A stretch of DNA of 16,979 bases from Phycisphaerae bacterium (GTDB taxonomy: Bacteria; Planctomycetota; Phycisphaerae; Sedimentisphaerales; SM23-30). This document shows, piece by piece, positions 1-7,718 of the stretch (the stretch's first letter is position 1; each line of letters starts with the position of its first letter). Made by a program: the position numbers and the translations under genes. The notes under the pieces are model-generated. The model made no database searches and was not told the DNA's origin. It was given only the letters and a program-made list of their open reading frames with translations. The stretch spans positions 1-16,979 of the forward strand of contig JAIPFO010000028.1 of the NCBI GenBank assembly GCA_021736565.1, read 5' to 3'.

Positions 1-890
1 ACCGGTAAATTATTCAAGGTCCAACCCGGATCGCCATACATGCCGATCGCGGCAAAAAACAGGGTGATCAACAGAGTACGCAATGCCCCAAGGTCGGCCC
101 GGATCTGGCGGGAAAATGGGGACTCTGCCAGCAAAACACCCGCCAAAAAAGCCCCAAACGCCGGGGTGATCCCCAGGGAATGTGCCGCGATCGCCGAACC
201 GATCGCCGCGACGGTCGCCAGAAGGATAGGGAGGTCACGGTTTTTGGAAATACTGCGAAATTGCAGGACCCGAGGAACCAGGCGATTAAAAACGACATAC
301 AAGACCCCAACCAGAAGAAGGCCAAAGCCAAGAACCCTCGCCAGTGAATAAACCGCTTCAAGTGCATCAGTATCCTGTCCCAGGGTCGTCACCAGGATGA
401 TCGCCGGGACAACGGCAATGTCCTGCAACAACAAAATCCCTATCGCCGTGCGACCAAAGCCACTGTCCAGCTGAGATTTCTCTTTTAAAACACGAATAAC
501 ACAGGCCGTACTCGAGAGGGCGATTATCACACCCAGTGTGACCGCCGACTTGAGATTCATCCCGAAAACGACCCCAATGGCAAAGACCGACAGGGTCGTC
601 AGTGATATCTGAAATATCCCTGCCAGTAACGTAGGCCCCCCCAACTGCCGAAGGTGACGGAATGAAAATTCCAGCCCGATCGAAAACAGAAGCAAGGCCG
701 CCCCGATTTCGGCAAGGATCTTAACCTCTTCATTGGTCCCCACCCACCCCAGAACGTTTGGACCCACAAGCATCCCCGAGAGGATATACCCAACAATGGC
801 GCTTTGTTTTAACCGTTCAGCGAGAATCCCCATCACCAGCGCAGCGCCCAGTAAAACTACCAAATCCAATAATGTCGCCCATGCTTGCAT
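1..890 (-). CDS. Monovalent cation:proton antiporter, CPA2 (KefB-like) family, 3' part cut by window edge
   Basis: Reading leftwards from ATG at 890, an open frame of 296 codons runs off the window without a stop; an in-frame TAA lies just upstream of the ATG (903-905), so this is the first possible ATG. The protein begins MQAWATLLDLVVLLGAALVM and is a chain of hydrophobic helices. Family signatures are GYILSGMLVGPNVLG near residue 35, the LGVIIALSSTACVIRVL stretch near 125 and LLLQDIAVVP near 155, whose Asp is the usual ion-binding or translocation residue of CPA2 exchangers. Such proteins exchange K+ or Na+ for H+ across the inner membrane; many have a C-terminal TrkA-N domain, which would lie outside the window. 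It follows secDF on the same strand, but a hairpin-forming repeat sits between them, so separate transcription is plausible. The exact ion and subfamily cannot be told. Confidence 0.9.
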   Translation of the reverse strand, partial: MQAWATLLDLVVLLGAALVMGILAERLKQSAIVGYILSGMLVGPNVLGWVGTNEEVKILAEIGAALLLFSIGLEFSFRHLRQLGGPTLLAGIFQISLTTLSVFAIGVVFGMNLKSAVTLGVIIALSSTACVIRVLKEKSQLDSGFGRTAIGILLLQDIAVVPAIILVTTLGQDTDALEAVYSLARVLGFGLLLVGVLYVVFNRLVPRVLQFRSISKNRDLPILLATVAAIGSAIAAHSLGITPAFGAFLAGVLLAESPFSRQIRADLGALRTLLITLFFAAIGMYGDPGWTLNNLP

Positions 891-920
891 AATAAAGCCG
901 TCTTATTATCTTTATTGAGG

Positions 921-1005
921 GTGCGTTAAAAGGCAGTTTTCGCATGTAAAAAAGGCCAGTCAAAACAAGAACCAATGCGTCACACGGCTTATGAACCTGA
1001 CGCCC
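921..1005 (+). repeat. Degenerate copy of the dispersed intergenic element
   Basis: The stretch starts GTGCGTTAAAAGGC and ends GGCTTATGAACCTGACGCC. These resemble the start (CCCACGTCAAAAGTC) and end (ACTTATGACGCTGGCGTCA) of the repeat family seen throughout the window. The middle is poorly conserved, so this is one of the weaker assignments. It lies upstream of the antiporter start. Confidence 0.4.
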
Positions 1006-1071
1006 GGGGCTGACAAGATAAACAAGAAAAAAGGCCTGAATGATTACGCCGCCTTCATTAAATTCAGCGTG

Positions 1072-1135
1072 TAAGAGAAAACTCCGCATCAAAAAGGCGA
1101 TCCACCCGTGGCGGACCAGCTTTTAAGATGCGGAG
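1072..1135 (-). terminator. Possible secDF terminator made by the repeat hairpin
   Basis: Read on the minus strand, the repeat gives a hairpin with 9 perfect pairs (CTCCGCATC with GATGCGGAG) plus further A-T pairs and a loop of about 20 nt. It is followed immediately by TTTTCTCTTAC. It lies 42 bp beyond the secDF stop. The U-rich tail supports termination, but the loop is large. Confidence 0.45.
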
Positions 1136-1168
1136 AAAAAAATTCAAAATACTTATGACCCTGGCGTC
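1081..1168 (+). repeat. Dispersed intergenic element, with perfect 9-bp arms
   Basis: Good copy: start ACTCCGCATCAAAAAGG, central TTTTAAGATGCGGAG, end CTTATGACCCTGGCGTCA. The start arm CTCCGCATC (1082-1090) is exactly complementary to GATGCGGAG (1127-1135), extended by AAAAG against CTTTT. It ends 8 bp from the secDF stop codon. Confidence 0.85.
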
Positions 1169-1176
1169 AAAGAGGC

Positions 1177-4100
1177 CTATAACGAAACGCCCTCATTTTC
1201 GACGACCGGCTCAACGGGCTTGGGCTCTTCAACGGTCGCACCGTACAGCAACGGTGCGGCGATACCGATCGAGGAATAGGTACCCACCACGATCCCGACT
1301 ATCAGGACATAATTGAAGCCACGCAAGTTCGGGCCGCCCCAAATGTACATCACGATCAGGACCATCAATGTCGTCATGGAGGTGATCAGTGTTCGGCTGA
1401 TGGTTTGATTAATACTGCTATCAATCACAGAAGCCGATAAAATCGCCAACTTGCCGCGATTCTCACGAATCCGGTCGAAGACAACGATCGTATCATTCAG
1501 CGAATAACCGATAACCGTCAGGAACCCTGCGATCATCGGAAGGTCGATCTTGAAGTCACTGATTAGCAGGGCCTTTCCTATCATTGTAGTACTCAACCAG
1601 TAGGAGGCCGCCACCAGCCCTATGGCGATACTGACATCATGGACCAGGGCCGCAACAGCCGCCAGGCCAAATCGCACATCACCAAATCGAATCCAGATGT
1701 AACCGATAATCGCCAGAAGTGAAAAGACAATCGCGATCAAGGCCTGGTTCATACTCTGATGACCGATCGACGGGTCGATCTGACTGAGACGTTCGAAGGT
1801 CGTCTGAAGGTTCAGAGTATCGGTAAATCGACCAAGCTCATTGGCCACAAAACCGTCCCACTCTTGATCACTACTGGCACCATAAACGATCTCCTGGGAG
1901 ATGCTCGCCATCTCAATGCCATTCAGCAGGAGCGTATTTTCCTCTGCCTCGGTCAGACGCTTGTTCGCCAGTGTGAATAATGTCGGCTCATGATAGGTGT
2001 ATTTCTCAAAATCGCTACCGAACCGTGCATCCTCAAAGCGGGCGCGTATCTTAGCGATCGTATCAGCCTTGCCGCCATCAAAGTGACAACTGATCCAGAG
2101 ACCCCCCTTAAAGGGCTCCAGGTAAGGCTTTTTCTCGATGAGCTCATCGGTGATCGGCTTGCTGACAATGTCGACCGGCTTAAGGCTGATCTTCGCATTC
2201 AGCTTACCTGCCAGGGCATTGCCGACCGCGTCGGTAACGATCGGGTCGGTTTTCGCCTTGCCAGCAGTAACGCCTTCTGGCAAGGCCTTCTCCAGCACTT
2301 CATTGATCAGGTTCAGGTTTAACTGGTCGGTTTCCATGGTGAAGGTGTTCTCCGTGGCACCGGCCAAGACAACGGCCTTGGCTAAACGACGGTCACCGAT
2401 CTCTTCAGCAGCGTTGCGAATTGCCTTCTCAAGGGCCTCACGCGTTATGATGGGCTTGTCCTGGGTAATGGTAACATGTTCCAGGTTCGTTGCCGTGGTA
2501 ATAATCGAAAATTCACGGTTCTCGTCCGGGCCTACCTGCTGTACCGTCACCGCGGAAATGGCTTTATTATTTTTTAATTTACCTTCGTCCCGGACCGCTT
2601 TCTCAATGGCGCCACGCAGGTCGGCCATCCCGGTTTTCGCCTGAAGTTCTTTGGCCCCTTCTTCGGTCAGCATCACATGAACATCAGTACCCCCGGTAAA
2701 CTCGATCGAATATTTACTATTCGCATCTTCGTCCCGAAGGGTAAATATTGCGATACAAATCACAACAACCGCTCCAGAAACCACACGGAATATCAAGCGT
2801 TTGCTCATCCAGTTGAATTTCGGATGACCGATCAGGTTGACCATCTTCAGCTTGTTCTTCAAAAGATTCAAGTCCAGAAGCAGGTCAAAAATAACATGCG
2901 TCACAAACAGGGCGGTAAACATACTACTGGCTATACCGATCATCAGCATCAACGCAAAGCCCTTGATCTCTTCAGTCGCCAGCACCCACAAGATCAATGC
3001 CACAATAAACGTTGTCAGGTTCGCGTCCAGAATCGTCCGGAACGCCCGACTGTAGCCGTTCTGTAACGAAATGCGTAATGACGAGCCCCGCGCCTGCTCT
3101 TCACGAATACGCTCAAAGATCAGCACGTTCGCATCCACCGCCATACCAATGGTCAAGATCAATGCCGCAATACCGGGCAATGTGAATGTCGCCCGCGTAA
3201 AGGCCATAAAGCCAATGATCAGGATCATATTCAATCCCAGGGCAATACCCGCCAGACCACCTGGGATCAGGTAGTAACAGGCCATAAAGATCATAACAAG
3301 CACCAGGCCGATCATACCGGCATTTTTACCAGCTTCCAGATTGTTCTTACCGACGGTAGGACCAACCGTGTTGATACTGATCGGCTGATCGCCCAATCGA
3401 GCGGGCAATGATCCGGCGTTCAGCTTGTCTGCCAGGTCCTGTACTTCCTGAAGGGTAAAACGACCGGAGATACTTCCTCGTTCAGAAATCGCCGACTGAA
3501 TGTTCGGAGCCGAGATCGCCTCTTCATCCAGCAAAATACATAATGGACGCTGAAGGTTCTTCTTGGTCAGATTTAAAAATTTATTGGCGCCGATCATGTT
3601 AAATTCAAAACCAACCGCCGGGGCACCATATTGGTCACTCGTTACATACGCGTCCGTTAAGCTCCATGATTCTTCCCCCACTTCATGCTTGAGCGTTTCT
3701 TCGGGAGTATTATGCAATAAAACGTATTGATCTTCGCCATAAGGCGCAACGATCGGATTCTCCACACTAAATTCTTCAGGCGTGCGAATCTTCCGCCAGA
3801 CATATCCGCTGTGACCTTTATCACTGGCGGTGATCGGACCAAAGGAGGCTAATCGCTCGGTGTATTCAGCGATCTCTGATTCGGTGAGACCCTGCTCATT
3901 CCTGCGAGGCACGATCCGAAATTCCAGCACACCACTGCCTCTTAGACGACGCATCAAATCTTCCGGATCGTCCAATCGACCCGCCACTCGCGTGTAGTCG
4001 TCATACGCCTGAATGATCTTATCGATCTCCTCTTTCGCCTGAGGATATTTATTCTTCATCGCGGTTACCGCATCGTCACGCTTGGATGACGTTACGCTCA

Positions 4101-4977
4101 GATACTGCACAAACTGGTCCAGGTTAATATTTGCATCCCGAAGGTCGGCCCACGCCCGGTCTTCCTGAGCCTTCAAACCATTGACATCATTGTTGATCGT
4201 TTTACGAACCGCACTAAGCTCTTTTCGAATGGTGATATAGTCACGCACCATGGTCTGCTTGGCCGCATCTTTACCCGCGATCTGCTCCAGTTCTTTGGCC
4301 TGGTTCGGGTCATCCAGATTATCCCAACGACTCGCCAGGTTATCCGCCGCCATCAGCCCGATTTTAGCCGTCTCAAACTGCGATTGTTTTTCCTTCTGGG
4401 TGAGAAGTAATGCATCACGCTTGTCACGGGCCGCGTTATGGGCATCAAAAGCCGTTGCCAATGTGGTTAAATTCGCAAGACGCTCCGGGGAATCGCCCGC
4501 CAGCTTGGCAAAACTCTCATCACGCTTCGCCTTAAATGCCGCTAGGATCTCAGACCTCTCCTGGTCACTCTTATCCGCCATCTTTGGCCAGTTCAGTTCA
4601 TAACGTACCGTTCGTAATGAAATATTGTATTTGGTAAGACCATCAAGTATCTTCTGATACTCTTTTCGCTTGGCTCGGGTCGCTTCGGTCGCCATGGGCA
4701 TCTGGATCTCTATCCGGTCATTACCCTGGGCCCGCCAAACAAGGTTCAGCTTGTTGGTGGGGTCAATTCGCTGCTTCAGAATGCGAATCATCTGCTCTGC
4801 CACATTCATACGCTGGTTCTTGTCCATACCCTGCGTATTGATTTGATAGACCACAGCGGTACCACCAGAGATGTCCAGGCCGCTTTTCAGCTTCATTTCA
4901 AAGGGGAGCATACTCAGCAGGCACATTCCTGTTAAGAATACAATAAAAAATAACTTCCAAAATAAATTCTTGCTCAT
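1177..4977 (-). CDS. secDF: Protein translocase subunit SecDF (fused SecD-SecF) with enlarged periplasmic domains
   Basis: This 1266-residue inner-membrane protein uses the proton gradient to help pull exported proteins through SecYEG. The SecD half has a first membrane helix at about 6-24, a GLDISGG motif at 33-39, and a long helical, charged, coiled-coil-like insertion at roughly 95-340. The domain resumes at LMRRLRGSGVLEFRIVPRR, and the membrane block at about 555-700 contains GMAVDANVLIFERIREE with the proton-path Asp615. The SecF half starts near 722, has SIEFTGGTD (757-765), an unusually long periplasmic part to about 1075, and a membrane block with VIGYSLNDTIVVFDRIREN (Asn1161, Asp1162). 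SecD and SecF are separate proteins in E. coli, where they total about 940 residues. The start is preceded by AAGG on the minus strand. yajC lies upstream with a short repeat copy between. Identity is certain; the role of the insertions is unknown. Confidence 0.97.
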   Translation of the reverse strand: MSKNLFWKLFFIVFLTGMCLLSMLPFEMKLKSGLDISGGTAVVYQINTQGMDKNQRMNVAEQMIRILKQRIDPTNKLNLVWRAQGNDRIEIQMPMATEATRAKRKEYQKILDGLTKYNISLRTVRYELNWPKMADKSDQERSEILAAFKAKRDESFAKLAGDSPERLANLTTLATAFDAHNAARDKRDALLLTQKEKQSQFETAKIGLMAADNLASRWDNLDDPNQAKELEQIAGKDAAKQTMVRDYITIRKELSAVRKTINNDVNGLKAQEDRAWADLRDANINLDQFVQYLSVTSSKRDDAVTAMKNKYPQAKEEIDKIIQAYDDYTRVAGRLDDPEDLMRRLRGSGVLEFRIVPRRNEQGLTESEIAEYTERLASFGPITASDKGHSGYVWRKIRTPEEFSVENPIVAPYGEDQYVLLHNTPEETLKHEVGEESWSLTDAYVTSDQYGAPAVGFEFNMIGANKFLNLTKKNLQRPLCILLDEEAISAPNIQSAISERGSISGRFTLQEVQDLADKLNAGSLPARLGDQPISINTVGPTVGKNNLEAGKNAGMIGLVLVMIFMACYYLIPGGLAGIALGLNMILIIGFMAFTRATFTLPGIAALILTIGMAVDANVLIFERIREEQARGSSLRISLQNGYSRAFRTILDANLTTFIVALILWVLATEEIKGFALMLMIGIASSMFTALFVTHVIFDLLLDLNLLKNKLKMVNLIGHPKFNWMSKRLIFRVVSGAVVVICIAIFTLRDEDANSKYSIEFTGGTDVHVMLTEEGAKELQAKTGMADLRGAIEKAVRDEGKLKNNKAISAVTVQQVGPDENREFSIITTATNLEHVTITQDKPIITREALEKAIRNAAEEIGDRRLAKAVVLAGATENTFTMETDQLNLNLINEVLEKALPEGVTAGKAKTDPIVTDAVGNALAGKLNAKISLKPVDIVSKPITDELIEKKPYLEPFKGGLWISCHFDGGKADTIAKIRARFEDARFGSDFEKYTYHEPTLFTLANKRLTEAEENTLLLNGIEMASISQEIVYGASSDQEWDGFVANELGRFTDTLNLQTTFERLSQIDPSIGHQSMNQALIAIVFSLLAIIGYIWIRFGDVRFGLAAVAALVHDVSIAIGLVAASYWLSTTMIGKALLISDFKIDLPMIAGFLTVIGYSLNDTIVVFDRIRENRGKLAILSASVIDSSINQTISRTLITSMTTLMVLIVMYIWGGPNLRGFNYVLIVGIVVGTYSSIGIAAPLLYGATVEEPKPVEPVVENEGVSL

Positions 4978-5002
4978 AAAACTACCTTGTTTAAATTTTG
5001 AT

Positions 5003-5056
5003 GGTTACGTCAAAAGTCAATATCAACGAATTAACAACTTATTCTCGCTGGCGTCT
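5003..5056 (+). repeat. Shortened copy of the dispersed element between yajC and secDF
   Basis: It keeps the start (GGTTACGTCAAAAGTC) and the end (ACTTATTCTCGCTGGCGTCT) but lacks the central arm, leaving 54 bp. Its last two bases overlap the yajC stop codon (CTA on the plus strand at 5055-5057). Confidence 0.65.
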
Positions 5057-5498
5057 ATTTTTTTCCTGGCTGGTCATCGGTTATGATCGTGGCGATCGCT
5101 CGGCGGGCGAGTCGGATCTTGGTATTGTTCGACTCGTCGATTTTGATGACAACTTCGTCATCGTCGCGAACATCAACGATGGTTCCGCGAATTCCGCCAA
5201 TCGTCTGGATGCGATCGTTCTTTTTAAGCTCATCCATCATTTTTTTCTGCTCATTCTGGCGTTTCTTAGGGCCCCGAAAAACAAAAAAGTACATCACCGC
5301 CACCATCAGTAAGATGGGAACCAGCTGCATCGGGTCAAAGCCTTCTTTTTTGGTGGGGGCTTTTTTATTTTCAATACCATTTTGGTCGCCGGGCTGCTCG
5401 GTCACTGTGGTTTCGCCGGCACCCTCTATCGGAGCGACACCTGGCGTGCCCGTATCGGCCTGAGCCAGTATAAAATCAAATAATAGATTATCTTCCAT
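5055..5498 (-). CDS. yajC: Sec translocon accessory complex subunit YajC
   Basis: The protein has 147 residues from ATG at 5498. An earlier in-frame start at 5567 would add 23 residues reaching into a repeat copy; I prefer 5498 because GGAAGGA sits 11 nt upstream. A polar Pro/Gly/Thr-rich N-terminus of about 50 residues precedes a single membrane helix at about 57-75 (MQLVPILLMVAVMYFFVF). The typical YajC cytoplasmic domain follows: RGPKKRQNEQKKMMDELKKN, then DRIQTIGGIRGTIVDV and a basic end (ARRAIATIIT). YajC joins SecDF at the SecYEG translocon in the inner membrane. The order tgt-yajC-secDF is the standard one. The N-terminal extension before the helix is longer than in E. coli YajC (110 residues in all). 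Confidence 0.95.
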   Translation of the reverse strand: MEDNLLFDFILAQADTGTPGVAPIEGAGETTVTEQPGDQNGIENKKAPTKKEGFDPMQLVPILLMVAVMYFFVFRGPKKRQNEQKKMMDELKKNDRIQTIGGIRGTIVDVRDDDEVVIKIDESNNTKIRLARRAIATIITDDQPGKK

Positions 5499-5572
5499 TG
5501 TACTAAGATCCTTCCCAAAATCCCTAAACGGCCTCTGGCCGTCAATAGCTACGAGTAAAAATGTCAATCAGG

Positions 5573-5658
5573 ACTTCCCTCTCAAAAGGCCACCCGCCAA
5601 AAGCGAACCACCCTCTAATCCGGAAAACAAGCTTCAAAATATCTTACGACGACGGCAA
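5573..5658 (+). repeat. Dispersed intergenic element upstream of yajC
   Basis: Start ACTTCCCTCTCAAAAGGC, centre CTCTAATCCGGAAAACAAGC, then TTCAAAATATCTTACGAC and a worn end GACGGCAACA. It lies in the predicted leader of the yajC transcript, in the same orientation as all the others. Confidence 0.65.
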
Positions 5659-5661
5659 CAA

Positions 5662-5708
5662 TTAGCCTTAAGGCGCTAAGGGGTCAAAAAACGTATGACG
5701 CTGACGTC
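5662..5708 (+). repeat. Partial second copy of the dispersed element (3' end)
   Basis: Directly after the previous copy comes a second end module, TCAAAAAACGTATGACGC followed by TGACGTC. It is preceded by a small local hairpin (TTAGC at 5662-5666 against GCTAA at 5674-5678 around a GCCTTAAGGC palindrome). The start module is missing. Confidence 0.55.
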
Positions 5709-5945
5709 TAAATTGAAATAATCGCTCATTTTCGCTCATTTTGACTCATATATCAAGTTAATTATAGTGCAGAGATTAATTAATTAGTGCCGCGTGGAGC
5801 CCAAAAGGAATATGCCCGTACGAAAACGCCGTAATGCGTTGTAAAATAAATACTTACGAACAATTGCTTTCAGCGGCTAGCAAACCGACAAAGAAAAATA
5901 TTCTTTTTGGCGGTAGAGGACTCTTTTTTTTCTTCATGTACTCGT
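5709..5945. other. Gene-free stretch between tgt stop and yajC leader
   Basis: No gene is seen. It holds a short direct repeat (CGCTCATTTT twice at 5723-5742, then a GACTCAT variant), the possible -10 above, and AATGCGTTGTAAAATAAA followed by TACTTACGA near 5832-5859, which faintly resembles the middle and end of the dispersed element. An A/T-rich imperfect hairpin (AAAGAA against TTCTTT, 5890-5906) lies 40 bp beyond the tgt stop and may aid termination. Confidence 0.4.
5761..5766 (-). promoter_or_regulatory. Possible -10 box for yajC-secDF
   Basis: A perfect TATAAT is read on the minus strand, within an A+T-rich stretch about 265 bp before the yajC start. No convincing -35 hexamer lies 16-18 bp upstream, so the call is weak. 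If used, two repeat modules (5573-5708) would lie in the 5' leader. Confidence 0.35.
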
Positions 5946-7058
5946 CTATGTGTAATCGGTCCATTGACGGGCCCAACTTGCGAAATTATTTTCGCGAATC
6001 GCCCGACGGGTTTCTCTCATAACCCATTGATAAAAGGAAAGGTTATGTAACGAAACAAGGATAGGCCCCGCCATTTCCGGCATTCGCTTATCCACCGTGA
6101 ACAAATGCCGAAGGTAGCCGCGTGAAAAATTCCGACAGGTATAACAGTCACAATGATCGTCCAAGGGTCCGATATCTAACTTGAATTGTGCGTTTCTCAG
6201 GCGAATAGCGCCGTTGCGAGTAAACGCCACCCCGTGCCGGCCATTACGCGTGGGCATCACACAGTCGAACATATCCACGCCCCCCCCGATCGCCGCGACC
6301 AAATCCTTGGGCGTACCAACACCCATCAGGTAACGCGGTTTATCCGCCGGCAGAAGATTCGCGGTAAACGCCGCGGTTTTGATCATCTCTTCATGACTTT
6401 CTCCAACACTCAAACCCCCTATCGCATAGCCGGGGAAATTCATTTTGACCAGTTCTTCACTGCAATGTTGCCGAAACCCTTCGTCTGTACCCCCCTGAAC
6501 GATCCCAAACATGAGCTGGTCGGTTCGCTTGTGCGACTCCAGCGATTGCCGGGCCCATCGAATCGTCCTCCCGACCACCTGTTCCATCCGTTCGGGTGGA
6601 CAGGGCAGCTCCACACATTCATCGAACGCCATGATAATATCCGCCCCCAGTTTATTCTGGATCTCCGTGGCGATCTGCGGGCTCAGACGGATCTTACTGC
6701 CATCAATATGGGAGGCAAACTCCACCTCATCTTCACCGATCCGATTCAGCGAACTGAGCGAAAAAACCTGAAAACCACCACTATCAGTCAGCATAGGCCC
6801 ATGCCAGCCCGTAAAATTATGCAAACCACCCAGTTTTTCAACGACATCCGGCCCCGGCCGAAGCAGCATATGGTATGTGTTGGCCAGGACGATCCGGGCC
6901 CCCATCTCCTCCAGCTGGCACGGCAAAATCCCCTTGACAGATCCCCGGGTCCCCACCGGCATGAAAACGGGCGTCTCTACCGGCCCATGCGGCGTCTCCA
7001 AGAGGCCGCACCGCCCGGCCGAATCATCACATGTATCAGTTACTGTATATTTAAACAT
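5946..7058 (-). CDS. tgt: Queuine/preQ1 tRNA-guanine transglycosylase
   Basis: This 370-residue enzyme swaps guanine at the wobble position of GUN-anticodon tRNAs for a queuosine precursor (preQ1 in bacteria). Hallmarks are ETPVFMPVGTRGSVKG at 28-43, LTDSGGFQVFSLSSL with general-base Asp92, and VDMFDCVMPTRNGRHG with nucleophile Asp265. Near the C-terminus are the zinc ligands Cys303, Cys305, Cys308 (CDCYTC) and a His in VSLHNLSFY (His338). The Cys308-to-His spacing is 30 residues rather than the 26 of the E. coli enzyme, so there is a four-residue insertion in that loop. Length and start agree with the family; no strong Shine-Dalgarno is visible before the ATG. Its position before yajC and secDF is the classical arrangement, though a 447-bp gap here suggests partly separate transcription. 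Confidence 0.97.
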   Translation of the reverse strand: MFKYTVTDTCDDSAGRCGLLETPHGPVETPVFMPVGTRGSVKGILPCQLEEMGARIVLANTYHMLLRPGPDVVEKLGGLHNFTGWHGPMLTDSGGFQVFSLSSLNRIGEDEVEFASHIDGSKIRLSPQIATEIQNKLGADIIMAFDECVELPCPPERMEQVVGRTIRWARQSLESHKRTDQLMFGIVQGGTDEGFRQHCSEELVKMNFPGYAIGGLSVGESHEEMIKTAAFTANLLPADKPRYLMGVGTPKDLVAAIGGGVDMFDCVMPTRNGRHGVAFTRNGAIRLRNAQFKLDIGPLDDHCDCYTCRNFSRGYLRHLFTVDKRMPEMAGPILVSLHNLSFYQWVMRETRRAIRENNFASWARQWTDYT

Positions 7059-7158
7059 GCCACATCATAACAATTCAGCCAAAAATGTCCATCCATAAAA
7101 GCAGCAGGCTGTTTGTTTGATGCCGCTATCAAAATTTGACCTAAAAACCAAAATAATC

Positions 7159-7195
7159 GTGAAAAAGTGAAAAAAAGTGAAAAAAAAGTGAAAAA
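7159..7195. repeat. GTGAAAAA short tandem repeat
   Basis: Four units of GTG followed by A-tracts of 5, 7, 8 and 5 residues lie about 100 bp upstream of tgt. This is a slippage-prone A-rich tract; curvature or an AT-rich promoter context is possible, but no function can be assigned. Confidence 0.7.
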
Positions 7196-7212
7196 CCCCG
7201 TAGTTGTACGGA

Positions 7213-7241
7213 TTGTTTTGATATCAAATAAGTGGTAGGAT
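7213..7241 (+). promoter_or_regulatory. Possible sigma-70-like promoter for a plus-strand RNA
   Basis: TTGTTT (7213-7218), a 17-bp spacer and TAGGAT (7236-7241) face the structured stretch that ends in the terminator at 7595-7624. Each box has mismatches, so this is only suggestive. Confidence 0.3.
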
Positions 7242-7436
7242 CGAAGTTATAGAAAAAACTGTAGGCTGATATTCCGGGGGGAAGACCCAATGAACCGGCA
7301 AACGCGAACGCCAATAGTTATGGCGATGTTGTTTCTACGGTGCATACCTTGGCCTGATACCAGGAGATGGCCTCTAGCCCTTTCCAACACTAAAGAATTC
7401 CCGCTTTAAAGAGCGCTGCGGAAAAAGTCAATATTA

Positions 7437-7526
7437 ATTCCCACGTTGAAAGGCGTTTTTCGTCTTTCAAATCACCCTTTAAGATGCGGGAATAAGGTTC
7501 CAAAAATACTTATGACGCTGGCGTCA
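7437..7526 (+). repeat. Dispersed intergenic element, well-preserved copy
   Basis: Start arm TTCCCACGTTGAAAGG (7438-7453) pairs with CCTTTAAGATGCGGGAA (7476-7492). The linker AAGGTTCCAAAAATA and the perfect terminal palindrome TGACGCTGGCGTCA follow. This is one of the best copies for defining the family. Confidence 0.88.
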
Positions 7527-7594
7527 TTTTGCAGGAAATCATCAGGCATATTGCCTGTTATACCGATCATAAGGTAACGAAGTGAATGGGAGGA

Positions 7595-7624
7595 GGCTGC
7601 GCAGTTTTGCGCAGCCTTTTCTTT
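7595..7624 (+). terminator. Strong intrinsic terminator on the plus strand
   Basis: A perfect 9-bp stem GGCTGCGCA / TGCGCAGCC with a GTTT loop is followed by TTTTCTTT. On the minus strand the stem is followed by TCCTCCC, so it works in the plus direction only. No plus-strand gene precedes it. Confidence 0.8.
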
Positions 7625-7636
7625 GCGCAAAATGGA

Positions 7637-7718
7637 TCCCCATCTCAAAAGTCAATATGAACGCATAAAAATTCGGTTGAATACCAGAACCTATCCCCCA
7701 AAACGACGACGGACATCA
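7637..7718 (+). repeat. Divergent copy of the dispersed element reaching the MazG-like stop codon
   Basis: Start TCCCCATCTCAAAAGTC is clear. The middle is replaced by ATATGAACGCATAAAAATTC, and the end ACGACGACGGACATCA is worn. The final TCA is the reverse complement of the TGA stop of the minus-strand gene. Confidence 0.5.

Larger units (their letters stand above)
7247..7624 (+). ncRNA. Candidate structured non-coding RNA, unidentified
   Basis: The stretch has no credible gene on either strand but ends, on the plus strand, in a perfect intrinsic terminator, while both flanking genes are on the minus strand. Its first half (7261-7390) contains several short helices: CGCCA/TGGCG around a 7-nt loop (7309-7325), CCTG/CAGG with an ATAC loop (7353-7364) nested in GGCC/GGCC (7351-7372), and CCGG/CCGG near 7274-7297. 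A copy of the dispersed element (7437-7526) and a small CAGGCA/TGCCTG hairpin (7543-7557) follow before the terminator. It does not match the conserved cores I know for tmRNA, RNase P RNA, SRP RNA or common riboswitches; 6S RNA cannot be excluded. The start is guessed from the possible promoter. Confidence 0.3.

Noticed and set aside
5499..5567. Longer yajC start at 5567
   Set aside because: The extra 23 residues are unlike YajC and the start would place coding sequence next to a repeat; the 5498 start has a Shine-Dalgarno-like GGAAGGA.
6186..7070. Plus-strand ORF of 294 codons antisense to tgt
   Set aside because: It lies wholly opposite a certain tgt gene, has no recognisable domain, and is rich in Arg, His and Pro as expected for a shadow frame.
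7059..7260. preQ1 riboswitch upstream of tgt
   Set aside because: I looked on the minus strand before tgt for the compact C-rich loop and A-rich tail of preQ1 aptamers and found only A/T tracts and the GTGAAAAA repeat.
7320..7375. Fluoride riboswitch-like words (GGCGATG, CCTGATACC)
   Set aside because: The conserved hairpin and pseudoknot partners are not present and no transporter gene follows on that strand.
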